Source: Ruminococcus flavefaciens
GTDB taxonomy: Bacteria; Bacillota; Clostridia; Oscillospirales; Ruminococcaceae
Assembly: GCA_002310115.1 (NCBI GenBank)
Contig: DBYI01000080.1
Span: 1-34,125, forward strand
DNA length: 34,125 nucleotides
Direction: 5' to 3'
Under the pieces are notes generated by a model. It had not been told where the DNA came from and did not search any database. It saw only the letters and a program-made list of their open reading frames with translations. Below are positions 9,187 through 17,648 of this stretch, piece by piece. Every line of letters starts with the position of its first letter. Position 1 is the first letter of the stretch. A program made the translations under genes and the position numbers.

Positions 9187-10289
9187 ACTGCCAGACATCT
9201 TTCAAGCTTATCAAGGATATCTGCTTTTTTATAGCCTTTTCCAATGAATACCAGCTGATTTATTCGATCGCCGTATGTGTCATCCCAGTCGTCTTTCAGG
9301 TCGGGATAATTCTCAAACATAGCGTCTAACTCATCCTTAGGGCAAGCTGCAAGCCATTCATTCAGTTCAGTAACGCTGGCATTTCTACCTGCCTGTTCAA
9401 AGAGCTGTATATGTACATCATCATCTGCAAACCACACATAGCCCTTGGTACGGATAAGCTCCTTGGGATATTCGTCAACTAAGTCCATGAATTTATCACG
9501 GTCGAATGGACGAGTTTCCTCATAGACAAATGAAGTTATACCATACTCGTCCATACATGCTTCCTTGTCTGTAGGTTCATTGGTATTCAGTGCACGCTGT
9601 ACTGATGATGAAGCAAGAACTGCATGATAGTCGAACTCATTTCCATGCAATATCTTATCCGTATCGACTTCACTGTTTATACAGGGTATTATCTCGGCTT
9701 CTGACTGTATATCACGAATAGCCTTTTTAACTTCTTCAATTTGTTCATCATTCAGCAGGTCTGTCTTGTTGAGGATAACAAGGTTACAGAACTCTATCTG
9801 ATCAATGATAAGATTTATGATATCGCCTTCTTCAGTATCGTTTTCCATGTTGAGTTCCTGCAGAAATTCACGGTAGATTCGATCAGCGTCAACGACAGAA
9901 ACAACTGAGCTTAAATAAACGTTTGTGTCAGGGGTATCCTCTGTATAAACGACAAAAGAAGCAGCGATATTCGAAGGCTCACTGATTCCAGATGCTTCAA
10001 CGAATACAGCTTCAATATCGGGTAACTGAGAGATACGCTCTATCTCGGCTATGAACTCATCACGGAGCGTACAGCAAATGCATCCGTTCTGAAGCTCAAC
10101 CATTTCTACAGAAGCTATACGATCACGATTCTTGTTGAGAAGGGCAGCATCTATGTTAACACTGCCCATATCATTTACAATAAGAGCTATCTTGCGTTGT
10201 TCCTGCTTCAACAGATTCTGCATGAGAGTTGTCTTTCCAGAGCCAAGATAGCCTGTAATAAGGATAACAGGTATTTTTTTATTATTCAT
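9183..10289 (-). CDS. CobW/G3E-family GTPase, putative zinc metallochaperone
   Basis: Cytoplasmic P-loop GTPase of 368 residues from the chosen start. An ATG 12 bases upstream overlaps the znuA stop, but TGAGGT sits 5 bases before this one. Visible motifs are Walker A GYLGSGKTT (about residues 13-21), the family metal motif CICC (70-73), the switch region VEASGISEP (about 98-106), and NKTD for guanine recognition (174-177). A CobW C-terminal domain follows (about 250-368). Members of this family (ZNG1/ZagA/YeiR group) deliver zinc to client enzymes under scarcity; others handle cobalt or nitrile hydratase iron. Its position directly after the zinc-binding lipoprotein gene makes zinc the best guess. 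Confidence 0.9.
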   Translation of the reverse strand: MNNKKIPVILITGYLGSGKTTLMQNLLKQEQRKIALIVNDMGSVNIDAALLNKNRDRIASVEMVELQNGCICCTLRDEFIAEIERISQLPDIEAVFVEASGISEPSNIAASFVVYTEDTPDTNVYLSSVVSVVDADRIYREFLQELNMENDTEEGDIINLIIDQIEFCNLVILNKTDLLNDEQIEEVKKAIRDIQSEAEIIPCINSEVDTDKILHGNEFDYHAVLASSSVQRALNTNEPTDKEACMDEYGITSFVYEETRPFDRDKFMDLVDEYPKELIRTKGYVWFADDDVHIQLFEQAGRNASVTELNEWLAACPKDELDAMFENYPDLKDDWDDTYGDRINQLVFIGKGYKKADILDKLERCLAV

Positions 10290-10297
10290 TTTGTACC

Positions 10298-11878
10298 TCA
10301 TTTCATAACGCCAGCAAGAACATCATAATTTTTCTGCATAAGCGATATATAACTTACACCATTGTTTACATCGCCCTTTGATACTGACTGTAGAGAATTG
10401 AGTTCAGCAATCTTCACATCTTTTTTTCCTGAATTTGTAATAATGGAATTAGCTATATCCTTATTTGAATTTTCAAGTGTGAAAACAGTATCACAATCAA
10501 ACTCTTTAATCTTATCAGATAGGAATTTGATAGTTTCAAAGCTTGCTTCCGACTCAGCAGAACAACCAATAAAAGCAGCAAAATAGTCAAGGCCGTAATC
10601 ATCTACAAAATAACGGAACGGAAATCTGTCACCGAATACAAGTGTCTTTACAGAAGAATTGTCAACAAGTTTCTGAAAGTTGTTGTCAAGATCGGATAGT
10701 TTAGAAATATAGCTGTCAAGGTTTGCTTTGTAATCAGAAGCATTAGCAGAATCTATGATTGCAAGATTCTTCTCTATCTCTGCACAAAGCACCTTAGCAT
10801 TTTTTACAGAGAGCCAAACGTGTTCATCGTATTCTTCACCATCTTCATGTTCATGGTCGTGATCATGTTTTTCTTTTCCATGTCCATCAAGAATCTCAGC
10901 AGCTTCTTCACCGCTCAGTCCTGCAGGAATAAAGAATGGATTGTATACGAAATTATCTTTTGTCGTTTTAAAATCTACATTATCACCATAGTAAATGTGA
11001 AAATGTTCAGCATTTGCAGGTTCATATCCATGATCGTTAAACATTACATATTTCGGACTGTCACCTGATACAGCTTCAAACTGATAGATTACTGCATGGA
11101 TATCTCCGTCATCTGACAAAACTGGTGAATATCCGGCATATTTATACTCACCGCTTTTCTTTGATCCATCATTATAGGTAAAATTCATTTTATTGTCATC
11201 CACACTGATTTCTATCAAATCACAGTTCCATTTTCCTTCAAGTTCTTCACGAACTTCATCTTCCGGTTCATCGTTCTCCTCTGCATGTTTTTTTACATAT
11301 TTATCAAGGTCTCCCGATGCGAGGAAAGGATAAAGAGACTGCCAACTACCAGAAAAATCTGTAAGTTCACGGTCTTTGATATCATCTTCGTTTATCTCAG
11401 CATGTTCATGCTCGTGCTCGCTTTCCTGCATACCTTCTTTAAGTTCCTCAACTTTGGCTGAATCACCAAGAATATCCATGAGATTTATGACCTTCATATC
11501 TTTATTCTGTACGCTTTCAAGTGCATCTTCTACCCATTCATCAGACTCACCGCCAACATATACAAACAAATCACAGCTAGATATCTTGAGAATGTCGTCA
11601 GTTGTAGGCTGATAGTTATGAAGATCGACACCACTGTCCAGCAGATATGTCATTTCTATGTTACTGGAATTATCACCGACAATCTCCTTTACCCAGTCAT
11701 ATGCAGGGAAAATAGTGCATACTACATTATATGCATTAGAAGAAGCAGATGACGTTTTTATTCCTTCAACAGCATCATAAGTATTTGACGAAATCTTATT
11801 CTCAGAACTGCACCCAGTGAAGCTTACAGCTGCCATAGCTATGCTGACCATTGCAGTTATTAATTTTTTCTTATACAT
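10298..11878 (-). CDS. ZnuA-type zinc-binding lipoprotein with internal ZinT domain
   Basis: Extracytoplasmic zinc receptor of 526 residues. A lipoprotein signal peptide ends in SFTGC with Cys23 as the lipidated residue. A ZnuA/cluster A-I binding fold begins at about residue 49, with metal ligand His87 in HNYQP. It is interrupted at about residue 150 and resumes at about 350 with DEHVWLS (His353), DRFPFRYFVDDYGL and the TLEN acidic ligand (about 468). The interruption is a complete ZinT domain (about 169-330: LTDFSGSWQSLYPFL, and the His-rich FNDHGYEPANAEHFHIY). It is flanked by two histidine-rich stretches (154-159 and 333-344). In known AdcA proteins ZinT is a C-terminal tail, so this is a nested fusion. 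No znuB or znuC lies in the operon, so a permease must be encoded elsewhere. Confidence 0.92.
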   Translation of the reverse strand: MYKKKLITAMVSIAMAAVSFTGCSSENKISSNTYDAVEGIKTSSASSNAYNVVCTIFPAYDWVKEIVGDNSSNIEMTYLLDSGVDLHNYQPTTDDILKISSCDLFVYVGGESDEWVEDALESVQNKDMKVINLMDILGDSAKVEELKEGMQESEHEHEHAEINEDDIKDRELTDFSGSWQSLYPFLASGDLDKYVKKHAEENDEPEDEVREELEGKWNCDLIEISVDDNKMNFTYNDGSKKSGEYKYAGYSPVLSDDGDIHAVIYQFEAVSGDSPKYVMFNDHGYEPANAEHFHIYYGDNVDFKTTKDNFVYNPFFIPAGLSGEEAAEILDGHGKEKHDHDHEHEDGEEYDEHVWLSVKNAKVLCAEIEKNLAIIDSANASDYKANLDSYISKLSDLDNNFQKLVDNSSVKTLVFGDRFPFRYFVDDYGLDYFAAFIGCSAESEASFETIKFLSDKIKEFDCDTVFTLENSNKDIANSIITNSGKKDVKIAELNSLQSVSKGDVNNGVSYISLMQKNYDVLAGVMK

Positions 11879-11991
11879 ATAATCGAACCTCCGAATTAGA
11901 ATATTGATCTATTTCATTGCTCCATAATAAACACGGAATCCATGAGCGTTAATTCCATTTATCTATATGGATTTAACATCAACATCTAATT

Positions 11992-12294
11992 CTAATTCAG
12001 AAGTTCAACTTTCAAGGAAATAAGTGTAGTGTTATTTGACAATGAAAATCCTGCAAATAATCTATATGCAATATATCCTATAACAAAAGCCAGATAACAA
12101 AAAACTATCGCACAAGTGTTGCCAAGATTCGAAATAATACTGTTACTGTTAACAAGTTCTATGCAAATAGGGCAATTCTTGTCAGTACAATGATGATTGA
12201 TATGCTTAACAATAAAAATAGTTGAGCTTATAAGAACAATTATCACTGATAGAAAAACAATAATAGAAATGATCTTTTTTACTGTTATTTTCAA
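11992..12294 (-). CDS. Small membrane protein with His/Cys metal-type motif
   Basis: 100 residues starting at TTG, which follows GAGGAGGAG by 6 bases; no ATG gives as good a site. One membrane segment spans about 8-28 and a second about 58-82. Between them is the motif HHCTDKNCPICIEL, with two His and three Cys in C-x4-C-x2-C spacing. Small Firmicutes membrane proteins with a similar H-x-C-x4-C-P-x-C motif exist, but I know of no assigned function. It sits between the broken Fur-family gene and the znuA-zinT gene, so binding or sensing of zinc is a reasonable guess. It contains no enzyme motif. Confidence 0.7.
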   Translation of the reverse strand: MKITVKKIISIIVFLSVIIVLISSTIFIVKHINHHCTDKNCPICIELVNSNSIISNLGNTCAIVFCYLAFVIGYIAYRLFAGFSLSNNTTLISLKVELLN

Positions 12295-12339
12295 ATGTAA
12301 CTCCTCCTCTCAATAAAAGAGTTATATACATAGTATAAC

Positions 12340-12715
12340 TTAACTTTTTTTGCAATTATTACATACTCCTGTTAGATGAACCTCTTCAGTAATTTAAATA
12401 GGATAGTTTTTATGTATAATATTTATTATGGAATTACATATATTATCTTCTATATAATATACTTTACCGCAGACTGTACAATGAAAGCTTATACATGAAT
12501 CATTATTGCATAGCCTGTAACGAAATTCACGATTATTATCTGTATTTTTACTTGTTAATCCGAATACGGTATACAGTACTTTCAGCTATCGGACTTGTAT
12601 TTGGTAATTCATTTCTGATACCTTCTGTAATCTCATGTACAGTTAGATATTCATTTATATGCAAGCCAAGAAATGACATTATCCTTTCTTTTTGAGGAGT
12701 ATTGTAAAATCCCAC
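12340..12715 (-). pseudogene. Fur/Zur-family metal regulator, frameshifted and interrupted
   Basis: Likely the former zinc-uptake repressor. Translation begins at GTG after AGAGGTGA. The winged-helix half is clear (NTPQKERIMSFLG to ESTVYR), but after YRI the frame runs into a stop. The rest continues in another frame as GLTSKNTDNNREFRYRL, then FHCTVCGKVYYIEDN with the first CxxC zinc pair, up to IHKNYPI. An in-frame TAA (12394-12396) follows. The same frame then resumes as ITEEVHLTGVCNNCKKS with the second CxxC pair and the true stop. Compared with the family, about six codons are missing between YR and GL, which suggests a small non-triplet deletion near 12555-12565. Both lesions fall after the DNA-reading helix, so a short DNA-binding fragment could still be made. 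Confidence 0.85.
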
Positions 12716-12734
12716 GGTTTCACCTCTTTTGTGT

Positions 12735-12763
12735 AATTTGAAAATGATTATCATTTTCAAATT
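12735..12763. promoter_or_regulatory. Perfect Fur-family operator (14-1-14 palindrome)
   Basis: The half AATTTGAAAATGAT (12735-12748), a central T and its exact complement (12750-12763) form a 29-base palindrome. Its core ATGATTATCAT resembles Fur/Zur boxes built on 7-1-7 symmetry. It lies just downstream of the -10 of the minus-strand promoter, where a bound repressor would block transcription of the zinc operon. Confidence 0.8.
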
Positions 12764-12773
12764 CGCCTTGTAT

Positions 12774-12801
12774 ATTATAGCATATTCAAAATTAATGTCA
12801 A
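12774..12801 (-). promoter_or_regulatory. Consensus promoter of the zinc operon
   Basis: On the minus strand, TTGACA (12796-12801) and TATAAT (12774-12779) are separated by 16 bases. The start point would fall at about 12767, right at the palindrome. It reads into the broken regulator, the small membrane protein, znuA-zinT and both GTPase genes. Confidence 0.8.
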
Positions 12802-12835
12802 TACCTTCACGTTATTTTTCACACTATTGTCACAA

Positions 12836-12857
12836 TTGAGAATGATTATCAAATTCA
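12836..12857. promoter_or_regulatory. Second, imperfect Fur-family box
   Basis: GAGAATGATTATCAAATTC shares the ATGATTATCA core with the perfect palindrome 90 bases away and lies upstream of the -35 of the zinc operon promoter. It may be an auxiliary site. Confidence 0.55.
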
Positions 12858-13335
12858 TTCAAAAAAAACCATGTATAGTTCTTTCGATAACTTGACAAAG
12901 TGTTGATACATAATATATTCCTAACCATATCATTTATTTCTTATAGAATTAGATGTATATAATCATAGAAAAGCCATATATTTTCAGGTGCTGTTATGTT
13001 AAAAAGGGAGAAATTTACGAGTAAAAGCTTTTTTTCATAAAATATAGTTGTACTAACATCATATTTTTCGGCTTTAAAAGTAGTAGATAGTATTATATAA
13101 TTATGATTATCTCAAAGTAAATAATAAAAAACTCAAATACATGAAGTAATAAGGGAATTTCATGTTTTTATAGATAAACAGTCCAGTTAATAGAAGTTAA
13201 ACCTCTGGCAGAAATATTTTTTCTTGTGATCATGATAGCAGTATCAGATATATGGAAAGTATACTATTAAACTTGAAGAACGTGAAATCTTAATCTTGAA
13301 TTGGATAGATACTTATCCCCAAAAGGAGAATATGT
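12858..13335. other. Intergenic region before the mobilization genes
   Basis: AT-rich stretch of about 480 bases without a supported gene. If the mobilization genes are a functional or former element, its transfer origin would be expected near here, but I recognise no nick-site sequence. AAAAGGAG at the end is the ribosome binding site of the next gene. Confidence 0.4.
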
Positions 13336-13665
13336 ATGAATTTAGAAAACGAATACCAAAAAGCTATTGCAGAACGTGAATCAATTATTGCAGAACTGGA
13401 AAAACTGACAGGAATGGAAATACAGAAAACACATCATATCAATCTTTTACAAAATTATTATAAAGAAGAAAAAAGTCACACTCGTACTCTTCAGCTTATT
13501 GAACGCGGTACAATTCTTGAAAGCCTTATTCCTGATGCCGAAACATATTCCAATGAACAGATACAGCATATTCTCAGAATCGCTTTTGCAAATCTTCCAG
13601 GAGGAATAAAAGGTATTCACTTCCCTGCTGCTTCAATCAATTATAATGAAAAAAATGTTTTATAA
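13336..13665 (+). CDS. DUF3847-like mobilization accessory protein
   Basis: 109 residues with a strong N-terminal heptad pattern (about residues 1-60: LENEYQKAIAERESIIAELEKL), predicted to form a coiled coil, then a short globular tail with FANLPGG. AAAAGGAG lies upstream of the ATG. Small coiled-coil proteins of the DUF3847 type are found immediately before MobA/MobL relaxase genes in Firmicutes mobilizable elements, and here the relaxase follows after 76 bases. The family call is from size, coiled coil and neighbourhood, so it is tentative. It may help the relaxase recognise the transfer origin. Confidence 0.6.
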   Translation: MNLENEYQKAIAERESIIAELEKLTGMEIQKTHHINLLQNYYKEEKSHTRTLQLIERGTILESLIPDAETYSNEQIQHILRIAFANLPGGIKGIHFPAASINYNEKNVL

Positions 13666-13741
13666 TAGAATCCATTCTCTTTCCTTCATTCTGATATCAT
13701 AAAAGCATCCTATATAAAACAAGACCAAAGGAGAGGTTATT

Positions 13742-15250
13742 ATCGCACTTTATTATTGGGATATAAACATAATCAGCAGAGGAAAAGGAAAATCTGCTGT
13801 AGCAGCTGCTGCATACTGTGCAGGAGAAAAAATTTACAATAACTATAACGGTAAGACTTATAACTTTACAAGGAAAGAAGGAGTAATCCATACAGAGATA
13901 TTATTGCCGCCAAATGCTCCTGCAGATTATAGAGATCGCTCCACGCTATGGAATTCAGTTGAAACTGTAGAGAAAAATAAAAACTCACAGCTTGCACGAG
14001 GAATCGTGATTGCTCTACCTAATGAATTATCTATTTCAGAATGCATAGCTCTTGCACATAATTATGTTCAAAAAACTTTTGTCGACAAAGGAATGTGTGC
14101 AGATATATGTGTTCATATCCCACAACATAAGTCAAAAAATATCCATGCGCATATAATGCTCACTATGAGACCGATCAATACAGACGGAACATGGGGAGGC
14201 AAGCAGAAAAAGGAATATATTTTCGATAAGGATGGCAATAAAATATATGATAAACGCAAACGCACATACAAGTGTCATATTGTCCAGACTACCGACTGGA
14301 ACAACAGAGATAAAGTTGAGGAATGGAGAAAAGCATGGGCAGATCATCTTAATGCCGTTATTAAAGATAAAGTAGATCATCGCTCATATAAACGACAGGG
14401 TAAACTAATAAAGCCAATGATTCATATGGGATCCGCCGCAACAGAAATGGAGCGAAAAGGTATAAGGACAAGAAAAGGCGATATCAACCGGGAAATAAAG
14501 TATGTCAATAAAAAAATAACTGCTCTTCTGAAAAGGCTTGAAGGAATAGACAATTATATTATGGAAATAGAAAAGATATACGAAAAGAATAATCTTGCTA
14601 TGATGATAATGCGCTTACATGAAAACGGAAACATATTTATATGGAAAAGCGGTCGTACTCTTTCAACTCTTAATAGATCATCAAAAATGAGGGATATTTC
14701 ACAGCTTATAGCATTTGTTCAGGAACATAAAATTGCAAATCTATCTGCGTTAAAAGCGAAAAATGCAGCAGCAATCGAAACATTAAGTATTTATAAGGAT
14801 AATGTTAAGAAAAAACAGAATCGAATCAAAGTATTAAAAGACCTTCTGAACAACTACGCGCGTTATAGTAAAAATAAACCTGTATATATAAAATGGAAAT
14901 CAATATCCAATCAAAAGAAAAAAGATGCTTATTATAATAAACACCATGAAGAAATAGTATTATACCAAACGTTGAACAAACTATTAAACACTAATCTTGA
15001 TGATAAGAAGATAACACCAATAGACTGGAAGAATGAACTTGCAGAGCTTGAAGAAGCTACACAAAATGAATATATCAAAATCATCAGTCTCGATAATGAA
15101 ATATCTATTATGGAAACTATCATTTATAACATCGAGAGACTAATAAAAAATGAATTAAAGCCAAATGAAATGTATATAGGACGTATTTCAGAAAATGAAC
15201 CTAAAATGAAAAGGTCGAATTCAGATCGAGGAAACAATTTGCAGATATAA
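13742..15250 (+). CDS. MobA/MobL-family relaxase with ATC at the start position
   Basis: DNA-nicking relaxase of a mobilizable element, about 502 residues. The family N terminus is fully present: residues 2-29 read ALYYWDINIISRGKGKSAVA then AAAYCAGE, placing the catalytic Tyr at about 25. The metal-binding HAH lies at about 135-137 (NIHAHIMLT), preceded by VHIPQHKS. The C-terminal 250 residues are Lys-rich and helical. The codon where the family has its ATG is ATC (13742-13744), 8 bases after AAAGGAG. The frame is closed upstream by a stop, and there is no ATG, GTG or TTG before a TTG at 13904, which would remove the active-site Tyr. So the gene either uses a rare ATC/ATT start or has lost its start codon. 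No transfer or replication genes accompany it. Confidence 0.85.
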   Translation: MALYYWDINIISRGKGKSAVAAAAYCAGEKIYNNYNGKTYNFTRKEGVIHTEILLPPNAPADYRDRSTLWNSVETVEKNKNSQLARGIVIALPNELSISECIALAHNYVQKTFVDKGMCADICVHIPQHKSKNIHAHIMLTMRPINTDGTWGGKQKKEYIFDKDGNKIYDKRKRTYKCHIVQTTDWNNRDKVEEWRKAWADHLNAVIKDKVDHRSYKRQGKLIKPMIHMGSAATEMERKGIRTRKGDINREIKYVNKKITALLKRLEGIDNYIMEIEKIYEKNNLAMMIMRLHENGNIFIWKSGRTLSTLNRSSKMRDISQLIAFVQEHKIANLSALKAKNAAAIETLSIYKDNVKKKQNRIKVLKDLLNNYARYSKNKPVYIKWKSISNQKKKDAYYNKHHEEIVLYQTLNKLLNTNLDDKKITPIDWKNELAELEEATQNEYIKIISLDNEISIMETIIYNIERLIKNELKPNEMYIGRISENEPKMKRSNSDRGNNLQI

Positions 15251-15313
15251 TTTCAGAATACTTTAATTGAATAAAATAATTCTTGTTTTGACATAAACCT
15301 AATATACTAAAAC

Positions 15314-15348
15314 TATGCCCGCACCACTAACTAAGTGATGCGGGCATA
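15314..15348. terminator. Hairpin between convergent genes
   Basis: A 15-bp stem (TATGCCCGCACCACT with AGTGATGCGGGCATA, one G-U pair) and a 5-base loop separates the relaxase gene from the ABC-F gene on the other strand. There is no long T run, so it may serve as a weak bidirectional terminator. Confidence 0.55.
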
Positions 15349-15363
15349 ACATATGTATTTTCA

Positions 15364-16917
15364 TTATATTATCTTAGTTGACCATTCCTCAATATTCCAG
15401 ATATTATCGACAATATCCACATAGAACTCAGGTTCATGGCTGACGATAAGAACGGTTCCTTTATAATCCTTGATAGCCTTTTTCAACGACTCTTTTGCGT
15501 CAACATCAAGGTGATTCGTAGGTTCATCCAGAACAAGAAGATTTACCTCACGAAGCATTATACGACATATTCTCACCTTAGCATTTTCTCCGCCTGAAAG
15601 CACTCTCATCTGTGAAGTTATATGCTCGGTGGTAAGTCCGCACTGAGCAAGTGCCGCACGTACTTCCGCATTGGTCATTGATGGATACTCCTCCCAGATA
15701 ACATCAAGCGCAGTTTTAGCGCTACTCTCCTCCTCTTGCTCAAAATAACCAAATTCCACAAACTGATCATGCTCAACATAACCAGATATTGGTGGAATAA
15801 TCTTCAGTAGCGTTTTAAGAAGCGTGGATTTTCCAATGCCATTTACGCCACGAATAGCAATTTTCTGGCCATTCTCCACCTTGACAGAAATAGGCTTAGT
15901 AAGCGGCTCATCATAACCAAGAACCACATTTTTGCAATCAATAACAACACGTCCTGGAGTACGAGCTTTTCGAAACGAAAAATTAGGTTTTGGTTTTTCA
16001 CGCATCAAGGTTATCTTATCCATCTTATCTAGTTTTTTCTGACGTGACTTTGCCATGTTTGTGGTTGCTACTCTTGCCTTGTTGCGGGCGATAAAATCCT
16101 CAAGATCAGCTATTTCCTTCTGTTGTTTCTCATAAGCCTGTTCGATCTGCTTCTTCTTCAACTCATACATCCTAACAAAATTATCATAATCACCTGTATA
16201 GCGATTCATAACAGCACCTTCGACATGATACACGACATTTATGACATTGTTCAAAAATGATACATCGTGTGAAACTAGGATGAATGCATTTTCATAGTTT
16301 TGCAGGAAATTAGTCAGCCATTTGATGTGGTTCTCATCAAGAAAATTTGTGGGTTCATCGAGAATAAGTATCATTGGGTTTTCAAGCAGAACTTTTGCAA
16401 GCAGTACTTTGGCACGCTGACCGCCCGAAAGCTCAGCAACATCCCTGTCGAGACCTATCTCGTTCAGTCCAAGTCCGTTCGCATATTCAGATATTTTCGC
16501 ATCAATAGTGTAATAACCACTGTAATCAAGAATTCCCTGTATCTCTCCGACTTCCTCCATAAGTTCATTCATTTCTTCCTCAGAGCAGTCAGACATCTTA
16601 TCATATAATGAAAGCATCTCAGCTTCAAGGGCACTGAGATTGTCAAAAGCTTCTCTCAAAACATCACGAATAGTTTTACCCTTAGCAAGAGTGCTGTACT
16701 GATCAAGATAGCCGACCGTTATGTGCCTGCACCATTCAACACTTCCTTCATCAGGCTGAAGTTTTCCCATAATAATATTAAGGAACGTGGATTTGCCCTC
16801 ACCATTTGCGCCAACAAGTCCGACGTGTTCACCTTTAAGCAGCCTGAAAGATACATCATTTAGTATCTGCCTGGCACCAAAACCATGCGTAACGTGTTCA
16901 ACATTAAGTATGCTCAT
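15364..16917 (-). CDS. ABC-F family ATPase
   Basis: Soluble protein of 517 residues with two ATP-binding cassettes and no membrane part. Cassette 1: Walker A GANGEGKST (36-44), LSGGQ (163-167), LDEPTNFLD (186-194). Cassette 2: GVNGIGKST (357-365), LSGGE (440-444), LDEPTNHLD (463-471). Between them (about 245-320) is the charged helical linker with ARNKARVATTNMAKSRQKK that ABC-F proteins insert into the ribosomal tRNA sites. The family includes translation factors (EttA, YbiT, YkpA groups) and antibiotic-resistance proteins; the C terminus has no extension. Which role applies cannot be read from sequence. GGAGG precedes the ATG, and the gene has its own promoter. Confidence 0.92.
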   Translation of the reverse strand: MSILNVEHVTHGFGARQILNDVSFRLLKGEHVGLVGANGEGKSTFLNIIMGKLQPDEGSVEWCRHITVGYLDQYSTLAKGKTIRDVLREAFDNLSALEAEMLSLYDKMSDCSEEEMNELMEEVGEIQGILDYSGYYTIDAKISEYANGLGLNEIGLDRDVAELSGGQRAKVLLAKVLLENPMILILDEPTNFLDENHIKWLTNFLQNYENAFILVSHDVSFLNNVINVVYHVEGAVMNRYTGDYDNFVRMYELKKKQIEQAYEKQQKEIADLEDFIARNKARVATTNMAKSRQKKLDKMDKITLMREKPKPNFSFRKARTPGRVVIDCKNVVLGYDEPLTKPISVKVENGQKIAIRGVNGIGKSTLLKTLLKIIPPISGYVEHDQFVEFGYFEQEEESSAKTALDVIWEEYPSMTNAEVRAALAQCGLTTEHITSQMRVLSGGENAKVRICRIMLREVNLLVLDEPTNHLDVDAKESLKKAIKDYKGTVLIVSHEPEFYVDIVDNIWNIEEWSTKII

Positions 16918-16945
16918 CTATATCCTCCATTTTTGTTATACTTAC

Positions 16946-16974
16946 ATTATACTATAAATCCTTGACATAATCAA
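16946..16974 (-). promoter_or_regulatory. Promoter of the ABC-F gene
   Basis: On the minus strand TTGATT (16969-16974) and TATAAT (16946-16951) are 17 bases apart. The leader is only about 20 bases, so no attenuator of the kind seen before resistance-type ABC-F genes fits here. Confidence 0.7.
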
Positions 16975-17147
16975 GCTAAATTACTTAAGGGAACTGCTGA
17001 AAGAATACCAGTAAATATATGAACAATTCAAAGGATGAATCAACAGAATAAGCTTAAATAATGTTAACGATATTCTTGAAGCAAAAAATCTGTACTTATA
17101 TTTCATATTGCTTAATTTATTGTAGAGTATTATGTTGCTCCATAAAT

Positions 17148-17185
17148 ACAAAAAAGATGTAAGAGTTTTTGCCTCTTACATCTTT
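17148..17185 (-). terminator. Terminator of the SH3-like protein gene
   Basis: On the minus strand a perfect 13-bp stem (AAAGATGTAAGAG with CTCTTACATCTTT, 7-base loop) ends in a run of T, about 75 bases after the stop codon at 17262. Between 16980 and 17147 I see no gene. Confidence 0.8.
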
Positions 17186-17261
17186 CATAGATTAATGACA
17201 TTAGTCTGAGGACGGGCTCCCCAACAGCTTCCTGCCAAAGGTCAGCAATACCAACCTGTTA

Positions 17262-17648
17262 TTAGACATAGTTGTATTTGTACCTTGCAGGAACATAATA
17301 TCCGCTTGTTGTCACTACCCAGTCATAATCATCGCCTTGTACAACAGCAATTTTACCATTTTTATTTACTTGAATCCTGAAAATTTCACCTTCTTTATAA
17401 TAGCGTTTGGCTTTTGCTTTTATGTTGGGTGCAACTCTTGAATATATTCCCGGATAACATACAACCTGAGCATAGGCTTTATTACCAAATGCGTCAATAT
17501 TTAGAAAAGTCTTTACGTTTTCTTTTTTTGCACAGGCTACGATAGTATTGTCGGCCTTAGGTGCAATAGTCTTTGTTACGGCTGTACCTGTTCCAAGGAT
17601 TGTGAAAGCCATAGCGGCTGCTGCGATTTTTCTGATTGTGTTCTTCAT
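17262..17648 (-). CDS. Small secreted SH3-like protein
   Basis: 128 residues with an N-terminal signal peptide (KIAAAAMAFTILGTGTAVT core, about residues 1-32). The mature part contains PGIYSRVAPNIKAKAKRYYK then EGEIFRIQV, and ends with WVVTTSGYYVPARYKY. This is the strand pattern of bacterial SH3 domains that bind cell-wall peptides or mediate protein contacts. AAAGGAG is placed 7 bases before the ATG, and a strong terminator follows. No enzyme domain is fused, so it may be a stand-alone wall-binding protein. The exact ligand is unknown. Confidence 0.75.
   Translation of the reverse strand: MKNTIRKIAAAAMAFTILGTGTAVTKTIAPKADNTIVACAKKENVKTFLNIDAFGNKAYAQVVCYPGIYSRVAPNIKAKAKRYYKEGEIFRIQVNKNGKIAVVQGDDYDWVVTTSGYYVPARYKYNYV

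Noticed and set aside
12320..12341. Short inverted repeat AGTTATA / TATAACT near the small membrane protein gene
   Set aside because: AT-rich and only 7 bp; no promoter elements with proper spacing around it, so no function is claimed.
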